From: Clostridiales bacterium Firm_18 | GTDB taxonomy: Bacteria > Bacillota > Clostridia > Monoglobales > Firm-18 | Direction of reading: 5' to 3' | DNA length: 64,000 bases | Assembly: GCA_001604215.1 (NCBI GenBank) | Contig: LVAX01000072.1 | Location: 86,913 to 150,912 of the forward strand | Shown here: positions 42,748 through 50,867 of the stretch, piece after piece | How the letters are laid out: each line of letters opens with the position of its first letter | Numbering within the stretch: position 1 is the first letter of the stretch | Program-made: the position numbers and the translations under genes | The notes under the pieces: model-generated | Told to the model about the DNA's origin: nothing | The model's input: the letters and a program-made list of their open reading frames with translations, nothing else | The model's database searches: none

Positions 42748-43183
42748 TAAAGAATTAAAGAAGATGGAGATATTGGAGCCGAAGGAGGGCGAGGGAATGA
42801 GAGAAATTAAGTTTAGAGGCAAGCGTTTAGATAACGGCGAATGGGTATATGGAAGCTTACTAATGTCGGAGCCTCAAGAAAAAAGCTTAGAGCCATTACA
42901 CTGTTTTATTTTTCCTCTTGATAAGGGGTATCACAGGGTTATTCCCGATACCGTAGGGCAATTCACCGGACTGCACGACAAAAACGGCAATGAGATATAT
43001 GAGGGCGATATTGTAACAGGTTTATTCAACCACACAGATATCATAGGACATATAGTATATGGTTCCGATGCTACATTTTTTATCGAACGCAAAGGGTTAT
43101 ATGGAATAGGTCTAAATAATGCTGAAGATTGGTTAGAAGTTGTTGGAAATATTTACGAAAACCCAGAACTATTAAAGGAGTGA
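42665..43183 (+). CDS. Zinc ribbon fused to a YopX-family protein
   Basis: 172 residues. Residues 1-44 are a zinc ribbon (CPACGG...CGTAEGCIYCG) encoded partly by the 179-bp repeat. The rest is YopX (MREIKFRGKRLDNGEWVYG, VGQFTGLHDKNGNEIYEGD, YENPELL). YopX proteins normally begin at the internal Met45 (42797). AAAGGAGGT precedes the upstream ATG, so the fused form looks real; a second start at Met45 after GAGGGCGAGGG is also possible. Confidence 0.75.
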   Translation: MNRFKCPACGGNQYTACGTAEGCIYCGHKELKKMEILEPKEGEGMREIKFRGKRLDNGEWVYGSLLMSEPQEKSLEPLHCFIFPLDKGYHRVIPDTVGQFTGLHDKNGNEIYEGDIVTGLFNHTDIIGHIVYGSDATFFIERKGLYGIGLNNAEDWLEVVGNIYENPELLKE

Positions 43184-43187
43184 AATT

Positions 43188-43307
43188 ATGAATAATAACA
43201 AGACGGCATATGTCACTGATAATGAAGAAGGGAGAAGGCTTGTATATGAGTTAACCGATTCGTTAGTTAATCACATTGCATGTATGGAGGTAAAACAAAA
43301 TGGCTAA
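43188..43307 (+). CDS. Small hypothetical phage protein
   Basis: 39 residues, ATG after AAAGGAGTG. Charged and helical (GRRLVYELTDSLVNHIACM). It overlaps the next start by 8 bases. No family recognised. Confidence 0.45.
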   Translation: MNNNKTAYVTDNEEGRRLVYELTDSLVNHIACMEVKQNG

Positions 43308-43800
43308 AACATTAACGCTTACAAAAAAACAGGAAGAATTACTTTACTTACTCAGGTTAGACGGCTTGAGGCGGGAAATTGAACTACACGAAGCGACAGA
43401 AGCCTATGAGAAAGCGCAGGAAATTGAGAAGGCAGTACATCAGTATGTAGTAGATAATAACGAGTATTACAGCGATGAGGGCGAACGCATAACCAACGGA
43501 AATTGTGATTATCTTATGAGCGAAAAAGTGTTTGTAAACGACTACTTACCCAAAGTCAAGGCGGCATACATGGATCTGTACGGCATCGACAACCCGCTAA
43601 ATTTTGTTTATTCGTCCCCGATGCTTGAGCGGAAGTTAAAAGCAGAAAGAGCATATCGCATGATAGCAGTTGACTTTTTGAAAATCTCAGGGCGGCAGGA
43701 AGAAGCCGCGCAGCTTGAAAAAGCCGTAAAGGGTTATCTAAACCCAAGGCTTGAAGCGCAGTTGCTAAGCATAACAAAAAGTTTCATAGAAGGTAAATAA
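43300..43800 (+). CDS. Hypothetical phage protein with duplicated tail
   Basis: 166 residues, helical and rich in charged residues (KKQEELLYLLRLDGLRREIE, EKAQEIEKAVHQYVVDN). The last 14 residues are shared exactly with the protein at 42345-42614 because of the 179-bp repeat, so one of the two has acquired a foreign tail. TATGGAGG precedes the ATG. Confidence 0.6.
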   Translation: MAKTLTLTKKQEELLYLLRLDGLRREIELHEATEAYEKAQEIEKAVHQYVVDNNEYYSDEGERITNGNCDYLMSEKVFVNDYLPKVKAAYMDLYGIDNPLNFVYSSPMLERKLKAERAYRMIAVDFLKISGRQEEAAQLEKAVKGYLNPRLEAQLLSITKSFIEGK

Positions 43801-43933
43801 CCAACACACACCGAGCCGGGGCGGCTACCCCGGCAAAAGGAGGTCACACCATGAACCGTTTTAAGTGTCCCGCATGCGGCGGGAATCAATACACGGCCTG
43901 CGGCACGGCAGAAGGATGCATATACTGCGGGCA
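43755..43933 (+). repeat. Perfect 179-bp direct repeat, copy 2
   Basis: Identical to 42569-42747. After it the two copies drift apart but stay similar for about another 45 bases. Confidence 0.95.
43815..43834 (+). promoter_or_regulatory. Hairpin before ribosome binding site, copy 2
   Basis: Same GCCGGGG/CCCCGGC hairpin as at 42629-42648, again followed by AAAAGGAGG and an ATG at 43851. Confidence 0.5.
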
Positions 43934-43985
43934 CAAGGAATTGAAGAAGATGGATAAGTTAGAGCTGGAGGAGGGTGAGGGGTAG
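43851..43985 (+). CDS. Free-standing copy of the duplicated zinc ribbon
   Basis: 44 residues. Same zinc ribbon as the N-terminus of the YopX fusion (CPACGG, CGTAEGCIYCG), ending at a TAG where the other copy continues into YopX. AAAGGAGGT precedes the ATG. It is followed 2 bases later by the ASCH-like gene. Confidence 0.65.
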   Translation: MNRFKCPACGGNQYTACGTAEGCIYCGHKELKKMDKLELEEGEG

Positions 43986-43987
43986 AA

Positions 43988-44551
43988 ATGAAGCCAATAA
44001 TATTTTCCACGCCGATGGTACAGGCGATATTGGACGGAAAGAAAACACAGACAAGGCGGGTTATTAAAATTGACGATGCTCCTGAAAACTGGAAAATTTC
44101 CATAGCGGGCACGTCCATTGTCCGGACCGAACCGTATGATGTTAAGCTGCCACGTTATGCAGCAGGCGACATTCTGTGGGTGCGGGAAACGTGGGCAAAA
44201 AGAATTCATAGCGACAACCGCTATTATTACAAGGCTGATAATAATCTTGGTGCAATCTTTAATCGAGAAGATGATAAATGGCGCTCACCTTTCTTTATGC
44301 CCCGGGAAGCTGCAAGAATCTTTTTAAGAGTTACCAATGTCAGAGTTGAGCGGGTGCAGGATATTACACCCAATGAATGCACAAAAGAAGGCGTAGAGTG
44401 GGAAGCGATGGAAGTCGGTGGCGAGTTTGTTCGAGGCATTTTCAACGGCATTTGGGATAGTACCATCAAAAAGATAGACTTATCCTTATACAGTTGGAAC
44501 GCCAATCCGTGGGTATGGGTATATGAATTTGAACATTTAACATTTAAATAA
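43988..44551 (+). CDS. ASCH-like RNA-binding-fold protein
   Basis: 187 residues. KPIIFSTPMVQAILDGKKTQTRRVIK is the phage ASCH signature, and YAAGDILWVRETWA, FMPREAARIFLRVTNVRVERV and NPWVWVYEF follow. ASCH proteins share the PUA-like fold and probably bind RNA or modified nucleotides. Target unknown. Confidence 0.8.
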   Translation: MKPIIFSTPMVQAILDGKKTQTRRVIKIDDAPENWKISIAGTSIVRTEPYDVKLPRYAAGDILWVRETWAKRIHSDNRYYYKADNNLGAIFNREDDKWRSPFFMPREAARIFLRVTNVRVERVQDITPNECTKEGVEWEAMEVGGEFVRGIFNGIWDSTIKKIDLSLYSWNANPWVWVYEFEHLTFK

Positions 44552-44592
44552 CCCCGAAGAAGGCTAAAGCGAGGAAATGGAGGGATTATGTT

Positions 44593-44781
44593 GTGAGGGA
44601 TATAGATACCTGCTTAATATGTGGAAAGTATGTTCCTGAAGGGCGGCAAGTGTGTTTTATTTGTGAGAAAAGAGTAAGGACGGAGCGAAATGATGATGTA
44701 TTCAATATTTACGCTCCTGATAAAGTCGAAAGAAAGAACAATAATCGTAGTACCGAGCAAAACTTATATTACTTACATTAG
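44593..44781 (+). CDS. Small zinc-ribbon phage protein
   Basis: 62 residues, GTG start after GGAGGGATTATGTT. CLICGKYVPEGRQVCFIC is a complete four-cysteine ribbon, common in Firmicute phages. The tail is basic and Asn-rich. Confidence 0.65.
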   Translation: MRDIDTCLICGKYVPEGRQVCFICEKRVRTERNDDVFNIYAPDKVERKNNNRSTEQNLYYLH

Positions 44782-44833
44782 TAGAAAGAGAGCGTTCCCA
44801 CACAGACCAAATATATATGCGGAGGAACGAGAG

Positions 44834-45400
44834 ATGGCTAAGAATATATCAATTTCAAAATCACAAACTGAAATTATTAGAATTGCGGCCGAGGCGGGTG
44901 CAAAGGCTGCTCTTGAAACCTTAGAAAAGGAAAAAAAGAAAACATTAGCTGAAAGGCATGACAGGAGGCTTCGTAATACGAAGTTGCTATTACGCAATTA
45001 TAGGATGTTCAAAGAGCATATTAGTAGTGCAGTTTTTGAGTCTACACAGATTATTAAGGAAAGTGCTGTTGATATATTAAGCCTTATGTGGGAGAGCAAC
45101 GATACAGAATTATTTGTTGAATCTATAAAAAAGAGCGTAGAACGCACAAAAATCATCTTTACACATATAAATACCATGCTTGATTTATATGAAACCTACT
45201 GCATGAAATCTCCCAAAGAGGAAGATTGGCGCCGTTGGCGTGTCACAAAATCAATGTATATTGATGATGATATTATGACCGCTGACGAAATTGCAAAAAG
45301 GGAAAATATCGACAAAAGGACGGTATATAGGGACATTGACGTGGCTGTGGAACGGTTGTCAGCTCTCATTTTTGGCATAGACGGTCTTAAAAACAAATGA
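44834..45400 (+). CDS. ArpU/RinA-like late transcription regulator
   Basis: 188 residues from ATG 44834 after GCGGAGGAACGAG; an earlier in-frame start at 44690 overlaps the previous gene. Basic helical N-terminus and a C-terminal HTH (MTADEIAKRENIDKRTVYRD) as in phage regulators that switch on late genes. It lies just before the late promoter, the expected position. Confidence 0.75.
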   Translation: MAKNISISKSQTEIIRIAAEAGAKAALETLEKEKKKTLAERHDRRLRNTKLLLRNYRMFKEHISSAVFESTQIIKESAVDILSLMWESNDTELFVESIKKSVERTKIIFTHINTMLDLYETYCMKSPKEEDWRRWRVTKSMYIDDDIMTADEIAKRENIDKRTVYRDIDVAVERLSALIFGIDGLKNK

Positions 45401-45424
45401 AATTCAAATGTCAAAAAGTCGTCA

Positions 45425-45454
45425 TTGACGTGTCATTATAACCTGTGTTATTAT
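45425..45454 (+). promoter_or_regulatory. Predicted late-region promoter
   Basis: TTGACG (45425-45430), 18 bases, TATTAT (45449-45454). It lies between the ArpU-like gene and the late operon, followed within 40 bases by a terminator hairpin. Confidence 0.5.
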
Positions 45455-45492
45455 GTAGGTGTAAAATTTTATATTTCGCCATACGCCTCTGG

Positions 45493-45525
45493 CCGCCGTC
45501 AATTTTTGTCGGCGGTTTAATTTTT
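45493..45525 (+). terminator. Terminator in the late leader
   Basis: CCGCCG (45493-45498) pairs with CGGCGG (45510-45515), followed by TTTAATTTTT. It would end early transcription or attenuate the late transcript. Confidence 0.6.
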
Positions 45526-45603
45526 GCACAGGATAGGAGGGTTGTTTTTTTGTGCAGCTCCTTTATTATCTTATAAAACTTAGATTTTAAAGGAGGTTTC
45601 AAA

Positions 45604-46977
45604 ATGCAAGGACTTATCATACTACTTGCATACTTTGGCATCTTAATTGCCGCAACACGTTTTTTTACCGCAAAAAGCCGTTCCAAGGAAGAATTTTATG
45701 TAGGCAATAGAAAATTTGGCGCATGGAAGGCTGCTTTATCCATTGCTGCTACATGGGTATGGGCGCCTTCTTTATTTGTGTCAGCTGAACGAGCTTACTT
45801 AACAGGATTTGCCGGCATGTTTTGGTTTTTAGTGCCCAATGTCCTGTGCCTGCTAATCTTTATTCCTTTTGCCCGGAAAATACGAAAAGAACTTCCGGAA
45901 GGTGTAACCTTGTCAGAATATATGAAAATCAAGTATTCGGACCGGGTAAAAAACATATACCTTGTTGAGCTAATGGGACTGGCGGTCATGTCAACGGTAG
46001 TACAATTCGTTGCTGGAAGCAAGATTTTAAGCTCTGTTATAGGTATGCCATACTGGATAATTACGATCCTAATAGCAGCATGTGTGTTTTGCTATGCTCA
46101 ATATAGCGGGATACGGGCCTCTGTCACAGCTGAAGCAATGCAAATTATTATGATACTCGGCATCTGTTTTCTGCTTGTAGCGGGCAATTTTAAGCATAAT
46201 GGGTTGAATGTTTATTTAGCAGGACTTGGAGGGATAAGCGGGAATTTCAAGAGTATATTTAGCGCTGGCGGCAAGGAAGTGTTTTTGACTTTTGGACTGG
46301 TAACTACAATAGGGCTATTATCGGGACCGTTCGGAGACCAAACATTTTGGCAGCGGGCGTTCTCCACAGATGAAAAGAAGCTCGGAAAGGCGTTTACCCT
46401 CGGAGCTTTTATTTTTGCCTTAGTGCCGATATCAATTTCTACATTGGGCTTTACTGCGGCAGGAACGGGATTCACTCCAAAAGACACAGGATTGGTAAAC
46501 TTTGAATTTATACAGACGATTTTCCCGGAATGGGTTGTGTGGCTATTTATTTTGATGGTTATATCAGGGCTGATGTCAACTGTGGACAGTAATTTATGTG
46601 CAATACCAACATTAGTAAATGACATTGCAAAGAGATACAGCTTAAAGGGCAGCAAAATAACAATGGCCGTTTTTATTTTAATAACAGCACTGATAGCAAA
46701 CATTCCTGGAATGACAGTAACTACTCTATTTCTGTTTTATGGTACACTTAGAGCCTCTACCCTATTTACAACGACACTCACGCTCCAAGGCGTGAAATTG
46801 CGAGAGGCAGGGGTATTTTACGGAGTTATAGCTTCACTTGTTTTTGGAGCTCCTGTATTTATTTTAGGGAGTCTTCTGAACAATACCATTGTAAAGATTG
46901 CAGGAAGCCTTCTTGCGGCACTTCTATCAGGCACAATAGCACTCATCGACAGCAAAAGGAGGATTGAAAGAGCATGA
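45604..46977 (+). CDS. Sodium:solute symporter (SSS family) encoded in the prophage
   Basis: 457 residues with about 12-13 hydrophobic helices. SSS-family features are YVGNRKFGAWKAALSIAATW in the first helices, GPFGDQTFWQRAFS in the middle and SGLMSTVDSNLCAIPTL with the conserved Ser/Asp sodium-site region. Substrate unknown; the closest look is to the urea/solute branch. AAAGGAGGT precedes the ATG. Its stop overlaps the next gene in ATGA, so it belongs with the four genes that follow. A symporter is unusual cargo in a phage late region. Confidence 0.82.
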   Translation: MQGLIILLAYFGILIAATRFFTAKSRSKEEFYVGNRKFGAWKAALSIAATWVWAPSLFVSAERAYLTGFAGMFWFLVPNVLCLLIFIPFARKIRKELPEGVTLSEYMKIKYSDRVKNIYLVELMGLAVMSTVVQFVAGSKILSSVIGMPYWIITILIAACVFCYAQYSGIRASVTAEAMQIIMILGICFLLVAGNFKHNGLNVYLAGLGGISGNFKSIFSAGGKEVFLTFGLVTTIGLLSGPFGDQTFWQRAFSTDEKKLGKAFTLGAFIFALVPISISTLGFTAAGTGFTPKDTGLVNFEFIQTIFPEWVVWLFILMVISGLMSTVDSNLCAIPTLVNDIAKRYSLKGSKITMAVFILITALIANIPGMTVTTLFLFYGTLRASTLFTTTLTLQGVKLREAGVFYGVIASLVFGAPVFILGSLLNNTIVKIAGSLLAALLSGTIALIDSKRRIERA

Positions 46978-47762
46978 AAACAATCCTCGGGAAAAAGCAG
47001 TCGATATCGAATGATACCTGGATAGAAGCTATTGAAAACATTGAAGCCTTGGTATCCGAGAAAGAGCTTGATCTTGCGGTGCAAATTGCTATTGATGATA
47101 TAGAAAAAACAACCAAAGGCAAAAAAGCGGCGTATGCATGGAGCGCCGGAAAAGACAGTATTGTTCTCGGACATATATGCGAAAAAGCAGGAATTAAAGA
47201 GTGCATGATTGGTGTTTGCAATCTTGAATATCCCGCTTTTTACAAATGGATTGAGGAAAACAAGCCCGGTTCCTGTGAAATCATTAATACGGGACAGGAT
47301 ATAGAATGGTTGTCTAAAAGACTTGATATGTTGTTCCCGCAAAGCAGCGCGAAAGCTACAAGATGGTATTCTATTGTGCAACATGCTGCTCAAAGAAAAT
47401 ATTTTAAAGTTCAAAACCTTGATATCTTAGTGTTGGGGCGCCGCCGGGCGGATGGCAACTATGTAGGTGGAAAAAAAGCAATATATACAGATGGAAAAGG
47501 CATAACGCGGTACAGCCCTTTAGCAACATGGAAGCATGAGTACATTTTAGCTTATATCCATTATAACAAGCTTTCGCTTCCCCCGATTTACAGCTGGGAA
47601 AACGGTTATCTTTGCGGCACTCATCCATGGCCGGCAAGGCGATATACCGGCTCTATTGAAAATGGATGGAGAGAAGTCTATTCAATAGATAAAAACATTG
47701 TTATTAATGCCGCTGCACACATCAAAAGCGCACAGGATTTCCTTGAAAGCGTGGTGATGTGA
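46974..47762 (+). CDS. PAPS-reductase-family PP-loop protein (first copy)
   Basis: 262 residues. The PP-loop is WSAGKDSIVLG with SAGKDS at residues 57-62, the ATP-pyrophosphatase loop of PAPS reductase and DndC. Downstream LGRRRADGNYVGGKK and YLCGTHPWPAR (a single conserved Cys) fit the phage branch; the true PAPS reductase ECGIH motif is absent. It probably activates or transfers sulfur or adenylates a substrate, and need not act in sulfate assimilation. Coupled to the symporter by overlap. Confidence 0.78.
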   Translation: MKTILGKKQSISNDTWIEAIENIEALVSEKELDLAVQIAIDDIEKTTKGKKAAYAWSAGKDSIVLGHICEKAGIKECMIGVCNLEYPAFYKWIEENKPGSCEIINTGQDIEWLSKRLDMLFPQSSAKATRWYSIVQHAAQRKYFKVQNLDILVLGRRRADGNYVGGKKAIYTDGKGITRYSPLATWKHEYILAYIHYNKLSLPPIYSWENGYLCGTHPWPARRYTGSIENGWREVYSIDKNIVINAAAHIKSAQDFLESVVM

Positions 47763-47764
47763 AA

Positions 47765-48385
47765 ATGAAGATAACAAAGATGAAATTGTCGGAGCTTAAA
47801 AGCCCGGAGCATAATATACGGATTCATACGGAAAAACAATTAATTGAGTTCGAACGCAGCATAAAGATGTTCGGGCAAATACGTCCGATTGTAGTGGATG
47901 AAGAAAACACCATACTTTGCGGAAATGGTCTGTACGCTACTTTGATTAGGATGGGTGCTGAAAGCGCAGATGTTTATAAGATAAAGGACCTTACCGAAAA
48001 CCAAAAGAAAAAACTTATGATTGCCGACAACAAGATATATGGCTTGGGCATTGACGATTTAGAAACATTTAATCAGTTTTTAACGGATTTAAGCGATGAC
48101 CTTGATATACCCGGATTTGATGAGGAAATTCTTAGGTCAATGGTTGCAGAGGCCGAAGAAGTTACTGCAAGAATATCCGAATATGGCACAATCAGCGAAG
48201 AAGAAATTCAAGCCATACAGGCAAACAAAGAGAAAAAAGATACTTTAATATCAAATGCACTTGAAAACACCGAAAACCACTTTGATGCACATTCTCAAAA
48301 TATACAGTCACCGAACACATCTGAAATGGCGCAGGTGAAAAAATCCGTTATATGCCCTGAATGCGGGTGCGAAATATGGCTGTAA
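47765..48385 (+). CDS. ParB-like protein of the IbrAB-type cassette (first copy)
   Basis: 206 residues from ATG 47765. ParB/Srx fold (KLSELKSPEHNIRIHTEKQL, QIRPIVVDEENTILCGNGLY) in the short phage form, with GNGLY in place of GHRR, and a C-terminal zinc motif (CPECGCEIW). It follows the PP-loop gene by 2 bases and overlaps the next gene by 10 bases. Confidence 0.75.
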   Translation: MKITKMKLSELKSPEHNIRIHTEKQLIEFERSIKMFGQIRPIVVDEENTILCGNGLYATLIRMGAESADVYKIKDLTENQKKKLMIADNKIYGLGIDDLETFNQFLTDLSDDLDIPGFDEEILRSMVAEAEEVTARISEYGTISEEEIQAIQANKEKKDTLISNALENTENHFDAHSQNIQSPNTSEMAQVKKSVICPECGCEIWL

Positions 48386-49533
48386 TCAGAAATAAGGCAG
48401 ATATCGATGTAGTAGAGGCTGCCGAGATTAGAATAAGGAATGTGTTTAAAAATGGTGTTACGGTATATATGTCGTTTTCGGGTGGAAAAGATAGCTTATG
48501 CCTTGCCCAATTAACAATCAACCTAATACAGCGCGGCGAAATAGATCCAAAGCAACTTGTAGTGCAGTTTATTGATGAAGAAGCAATATTCCCTTGCATA
48601 GAAAAAACGGTAAGGGATTGGCGAAAGAAGTTTATTCTGTTAGGTGCTGCATTCGAGTGGTACTGCATAGAGGTAAAACATTTTAACTGTTTCAACGAAT
48701 TAACGAACGATGAAACCTTTATATGCTGGGACAGATACAAAAAGGATGTATGGGTCAGGACGCCGCCAAAGTTTGCCATCAGAAATCACCCTTTATTAAG
48801 GCCCCGGAAAGATGCATATCAGGATTTTTTGCCGAGGATTTGCATTGATGGCATAACGATTACCGGGGTACGGGCGGCAGAGTCGATACAAAGACTAAAA
48901 AATATAGCAAAAATGAATGCTGCGGGGAATAAAATCACGCATAAGCGTCAGATTTTTCCCATATATGACTGGGCAGATAGAGATGTATGGCTGTACCTTA
49001 AAGATCAAAATGTAAACATTCCCGAAATATATCTTTATTTATGGCAATCAGGAACAAGCAAAGGACAATTGCGGGTTTCACAATTCTTTTCAGTTGATAC
49101 TGCTCGAAGCCTTGTCAAGATGAACGAGTATTATCCCGATTTAATGGATCGGATAATACGCCGAGAGCCAAATGCCTATCTCGCCGCTCTATACTGGGAC
49201 AGCGAAATGTTTGGGCGCAGAACGAGAAACCGAAGAAACCTGGAAGGGAAAGCCGAAAAAGACTACAAGGCCCAACTAATTTGTATGTTTAGTGATTATG
49301 ACACTTATTTCCCTACCGAAAAAAAGAGGTACATTGCCGAAAGGTATCGTAACTTCTTTCTGCAGATAAGCTCTTTTGCAGACCAAAAGGATTACAGGAT
49401 GCTTTACGAGGGTTTGATTTCGGGGGATCCCAAGCTAAGAACTTTCAGAGCCTTATACCAAAGAATATACAGCAGGTATATTGAACAGGCAAAGAAGGCG
49501 AGAAAGGAGGGAAAACCGAATGAAAAACAGTAA
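48376..49533 (+). CDS. IbrA-like PAPS-reductase protein (DUF3440 type, second copy)
   Basis: 385 residues from ATG 48376. The PP-loop FSGGKDSLC has SGGKDS at residues 35-40. ITGVRAAESIQR and IFPIYDWADRDVWLYL are typical of PAPS-reductase domains, and the DUF3440-like C-terminal part (YYPDLMDRIIRREP, RFYNFF-like helices) matches IbrA. In E. coli IbrA works with IbrB to regulate surface proteins, but the biochemical activity of these proteins is not settled. It overlaps both neighbours. Confidence 0.8.
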   Translation: MAVIRNKADIDVVEAAEIRIRNVFKNGVTVYMSFSGGKDSLCLAQLTINLIQRGEIDPKQLVVQFIDEEAIFPCIEKTVRDWRKKFILLGAAFEWYCIEVKHFNCFNELTNDETFICWDRYKKDVWVRTPPKFAIRNHPLLRPRKDAYQDFLPRICIDGITITGVRAAESIQRLKNIAKMNAAGNKITHKRQIFPIYDWADRDVWLYLKDQNVNIPEIYLYLWQSGTSKGQLRVSQFFSVDTARSLVKMNEYYPDLMDRIIRREPNAYLAALYWDSEMFGRRTRNRRNLEGKAEKDYKAQLICMFSDYDTYFPTEKKRYIAERYRNFFLQISSFADQKDYRMLYEGLISGDPKLRTFRALYQRIYSRYIEQAKKARKEGKPNEKQ

Positions 49534-50044
49534 GTTATTTGCCCCCCTTTCAACTTTGCAATGGGTAGATAGGGATAAATTGAAGCCGAATGACTATAAT
49601 CCGAATAAGGTTTCAAAGGAAAACCTGAAATTACTCGTTCAGTCCATTCTTGCCAATGGCTGGACATTGCCCATAGTCGTAAGGCCGGACATGACAATTA
49701 TTGACGGATTCCATAGATGGACCGTTGCAGGGCAAGAGCCTTTATTTTCTGCTCTTGGTGGGAAAGTGCCTATTGTTATCGTAGAGCATGCTGAACAAAG
49801 TCAGAACATATATGGGACTGTCACCCATAATAGGGCGCGCGGTACACATCTGCTTGAGCCTATGAAGGCTATTGTTAAAAGGCTTATGCAGGAAGGCCAA
49901 AGCGTAGCGGAAATAGGTAAGCAGCTTGGAATGAAACCGGAAGAAATTTTCCGCTTATCTGACTTTTCAAAAGAGGACTTTTTAAGCCTTATGGTAAAAG
50001 ATACCATTTCACATGGCAAAGCAGAGTTTTTTACGAATATTTGA
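49520..50044 (+). CDS. IbrB-like ParB-domain protein (second copy)
   Basis: 174 residues from ATG 49520 after AAAGGAGGG. ParB/Srx domain with LKPNDYNPNKVSKENLKLLV and TIIDGFHRWTVAG, where DGFHR takes the place of the catalytic/NTP-binding loop, then a helix-turn-helix (VAEIGKQLGMKPEEIFRLSDF). It overlaps the IbrA-like gene by 14 bases and precedes terminase. Confidence 0.8.
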   Translation: MKNSKLFAPLSTLQWVDRDKLKPNDYNPNKVSKENLKLLVQSILANGWTLPIVVRPDMTIIDGFHRWTVAGQEPLFSALGGKVPIVIVEHAEQSQNIYGTVTHNRARGTHLLEPMKAIVKRLMQEGQSVAEIGKQLGMKPEEIFRLSDFSKEDFLSLMVKDTISHGKAEFFTNI

Positions 50045-50096
50045 AAAATACAAAATAACTTAAATGCACTTAACGGAATGAGGTGGTGAACATGTA

Positions 50097-50867
50097 ATGG
50101 AAGTTAGGGAGCAAGCCTTTAAAGATTACAAAAAAGGCATGAAATACAAGGATATTGCTGAAAAATATGGGGTTTCACTAAGTGCCGTAAAATCATGGGC
50201 TTCTCGACATTGGAAAAAGGATAAAGTTGCAACCTCAAAAACAAAAAAGTCGCAACCTGAAAAAAAGTCGCAACCGAAACCGAGGGGAGCGCCTAAAGGT
50301 AATAAAAATGCAGTCGGGAACAAGGGCGGCGCTCCCCTTGGAAGTCAGAACGCTTTAAAGCATGGAGGTTACTCTGCTGTCTATTGGGACACATTAGACG
50401 AGGAAGAGCGCGAACTTATTGAAAGCACTCCTACGGATGAAGAACAGCTGCTTATTGAACAAATACGACTGTTTTCTGTCAGGGAACGCCGCATTATGGC
50501 CGCAATTAATAAATACCAGAACATGAAGGGAGGTTTAGCGGTCAGCGGCGTTATTTCTTCGCACACTAAGCGGGAATTTGATAATAAGGAGGAAAAAGAG
50601 CTTTATGAAGACCTGCGGCGGAAAAAGATAGGGGAAGAAAAAATAAGTTATTTGGGCCACGATAAATTTACGCAGACAATGACGGAAGCATCCATAAATA
50701 TTGTTCAGCGCCTGGAAGCAGAGCTTACTCGGGTGCAGCGGGCAAAAACACAATGTGTATCGGAGCTTGCTAAGCATCGCCTTGAGAAAGAAAATCCTGA
50801 TAGCAAGGAAATGGAATTAATAGACGATTGGATTTCTGCAATTGAGGACGGTGATACTTTTGACTAA
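50097..50867 (+). CDS. terS: Terminase small subunit
   Basis: 256 residues. N-terminal helix-turn-helix (DYKKGMKYKDIAEKYGVSLSAVKSW) for pac/cos recognition, a basic linker with APKGNKNAVGNKGGAPLGSQN, typical of the phage terminase small subunits of the YqaS type, and a helical C-terminus. It overlaps the large subunit by about 8 bases. Confidence 0.85.
   Translation: MEVREQAFKDYKKGMKYKDIAEKYGVSLSAVKSWASRHWKKDKVATSKTKKSQPEKKSQPKPRGAPKGNKNAVGNKGGAPLGSQNALKHGGYSAVYWDTLDEEERELIESTPTDEEQLLIEQIRLFSVRERRIMAAINKYQNMKGGLAVSGVISSHTKREFDNKEEKELYEDLRRKKIGEEKISYLGHDKFTQTMTEASINIVQRLEAELTRVQRAKTQCVSELAKHRLEKENPDSKEMELIDDWISAIEDGDTFD

Noticed and set aside
46974..49533. Host-type sulfate assimilation genes (cysH)
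   Set aside because: The ECGIH catalytic motif is missing, no cysD, cysN or cysC neighbours occur, and the genes alternate with ParB-like genes inside a phage operon.
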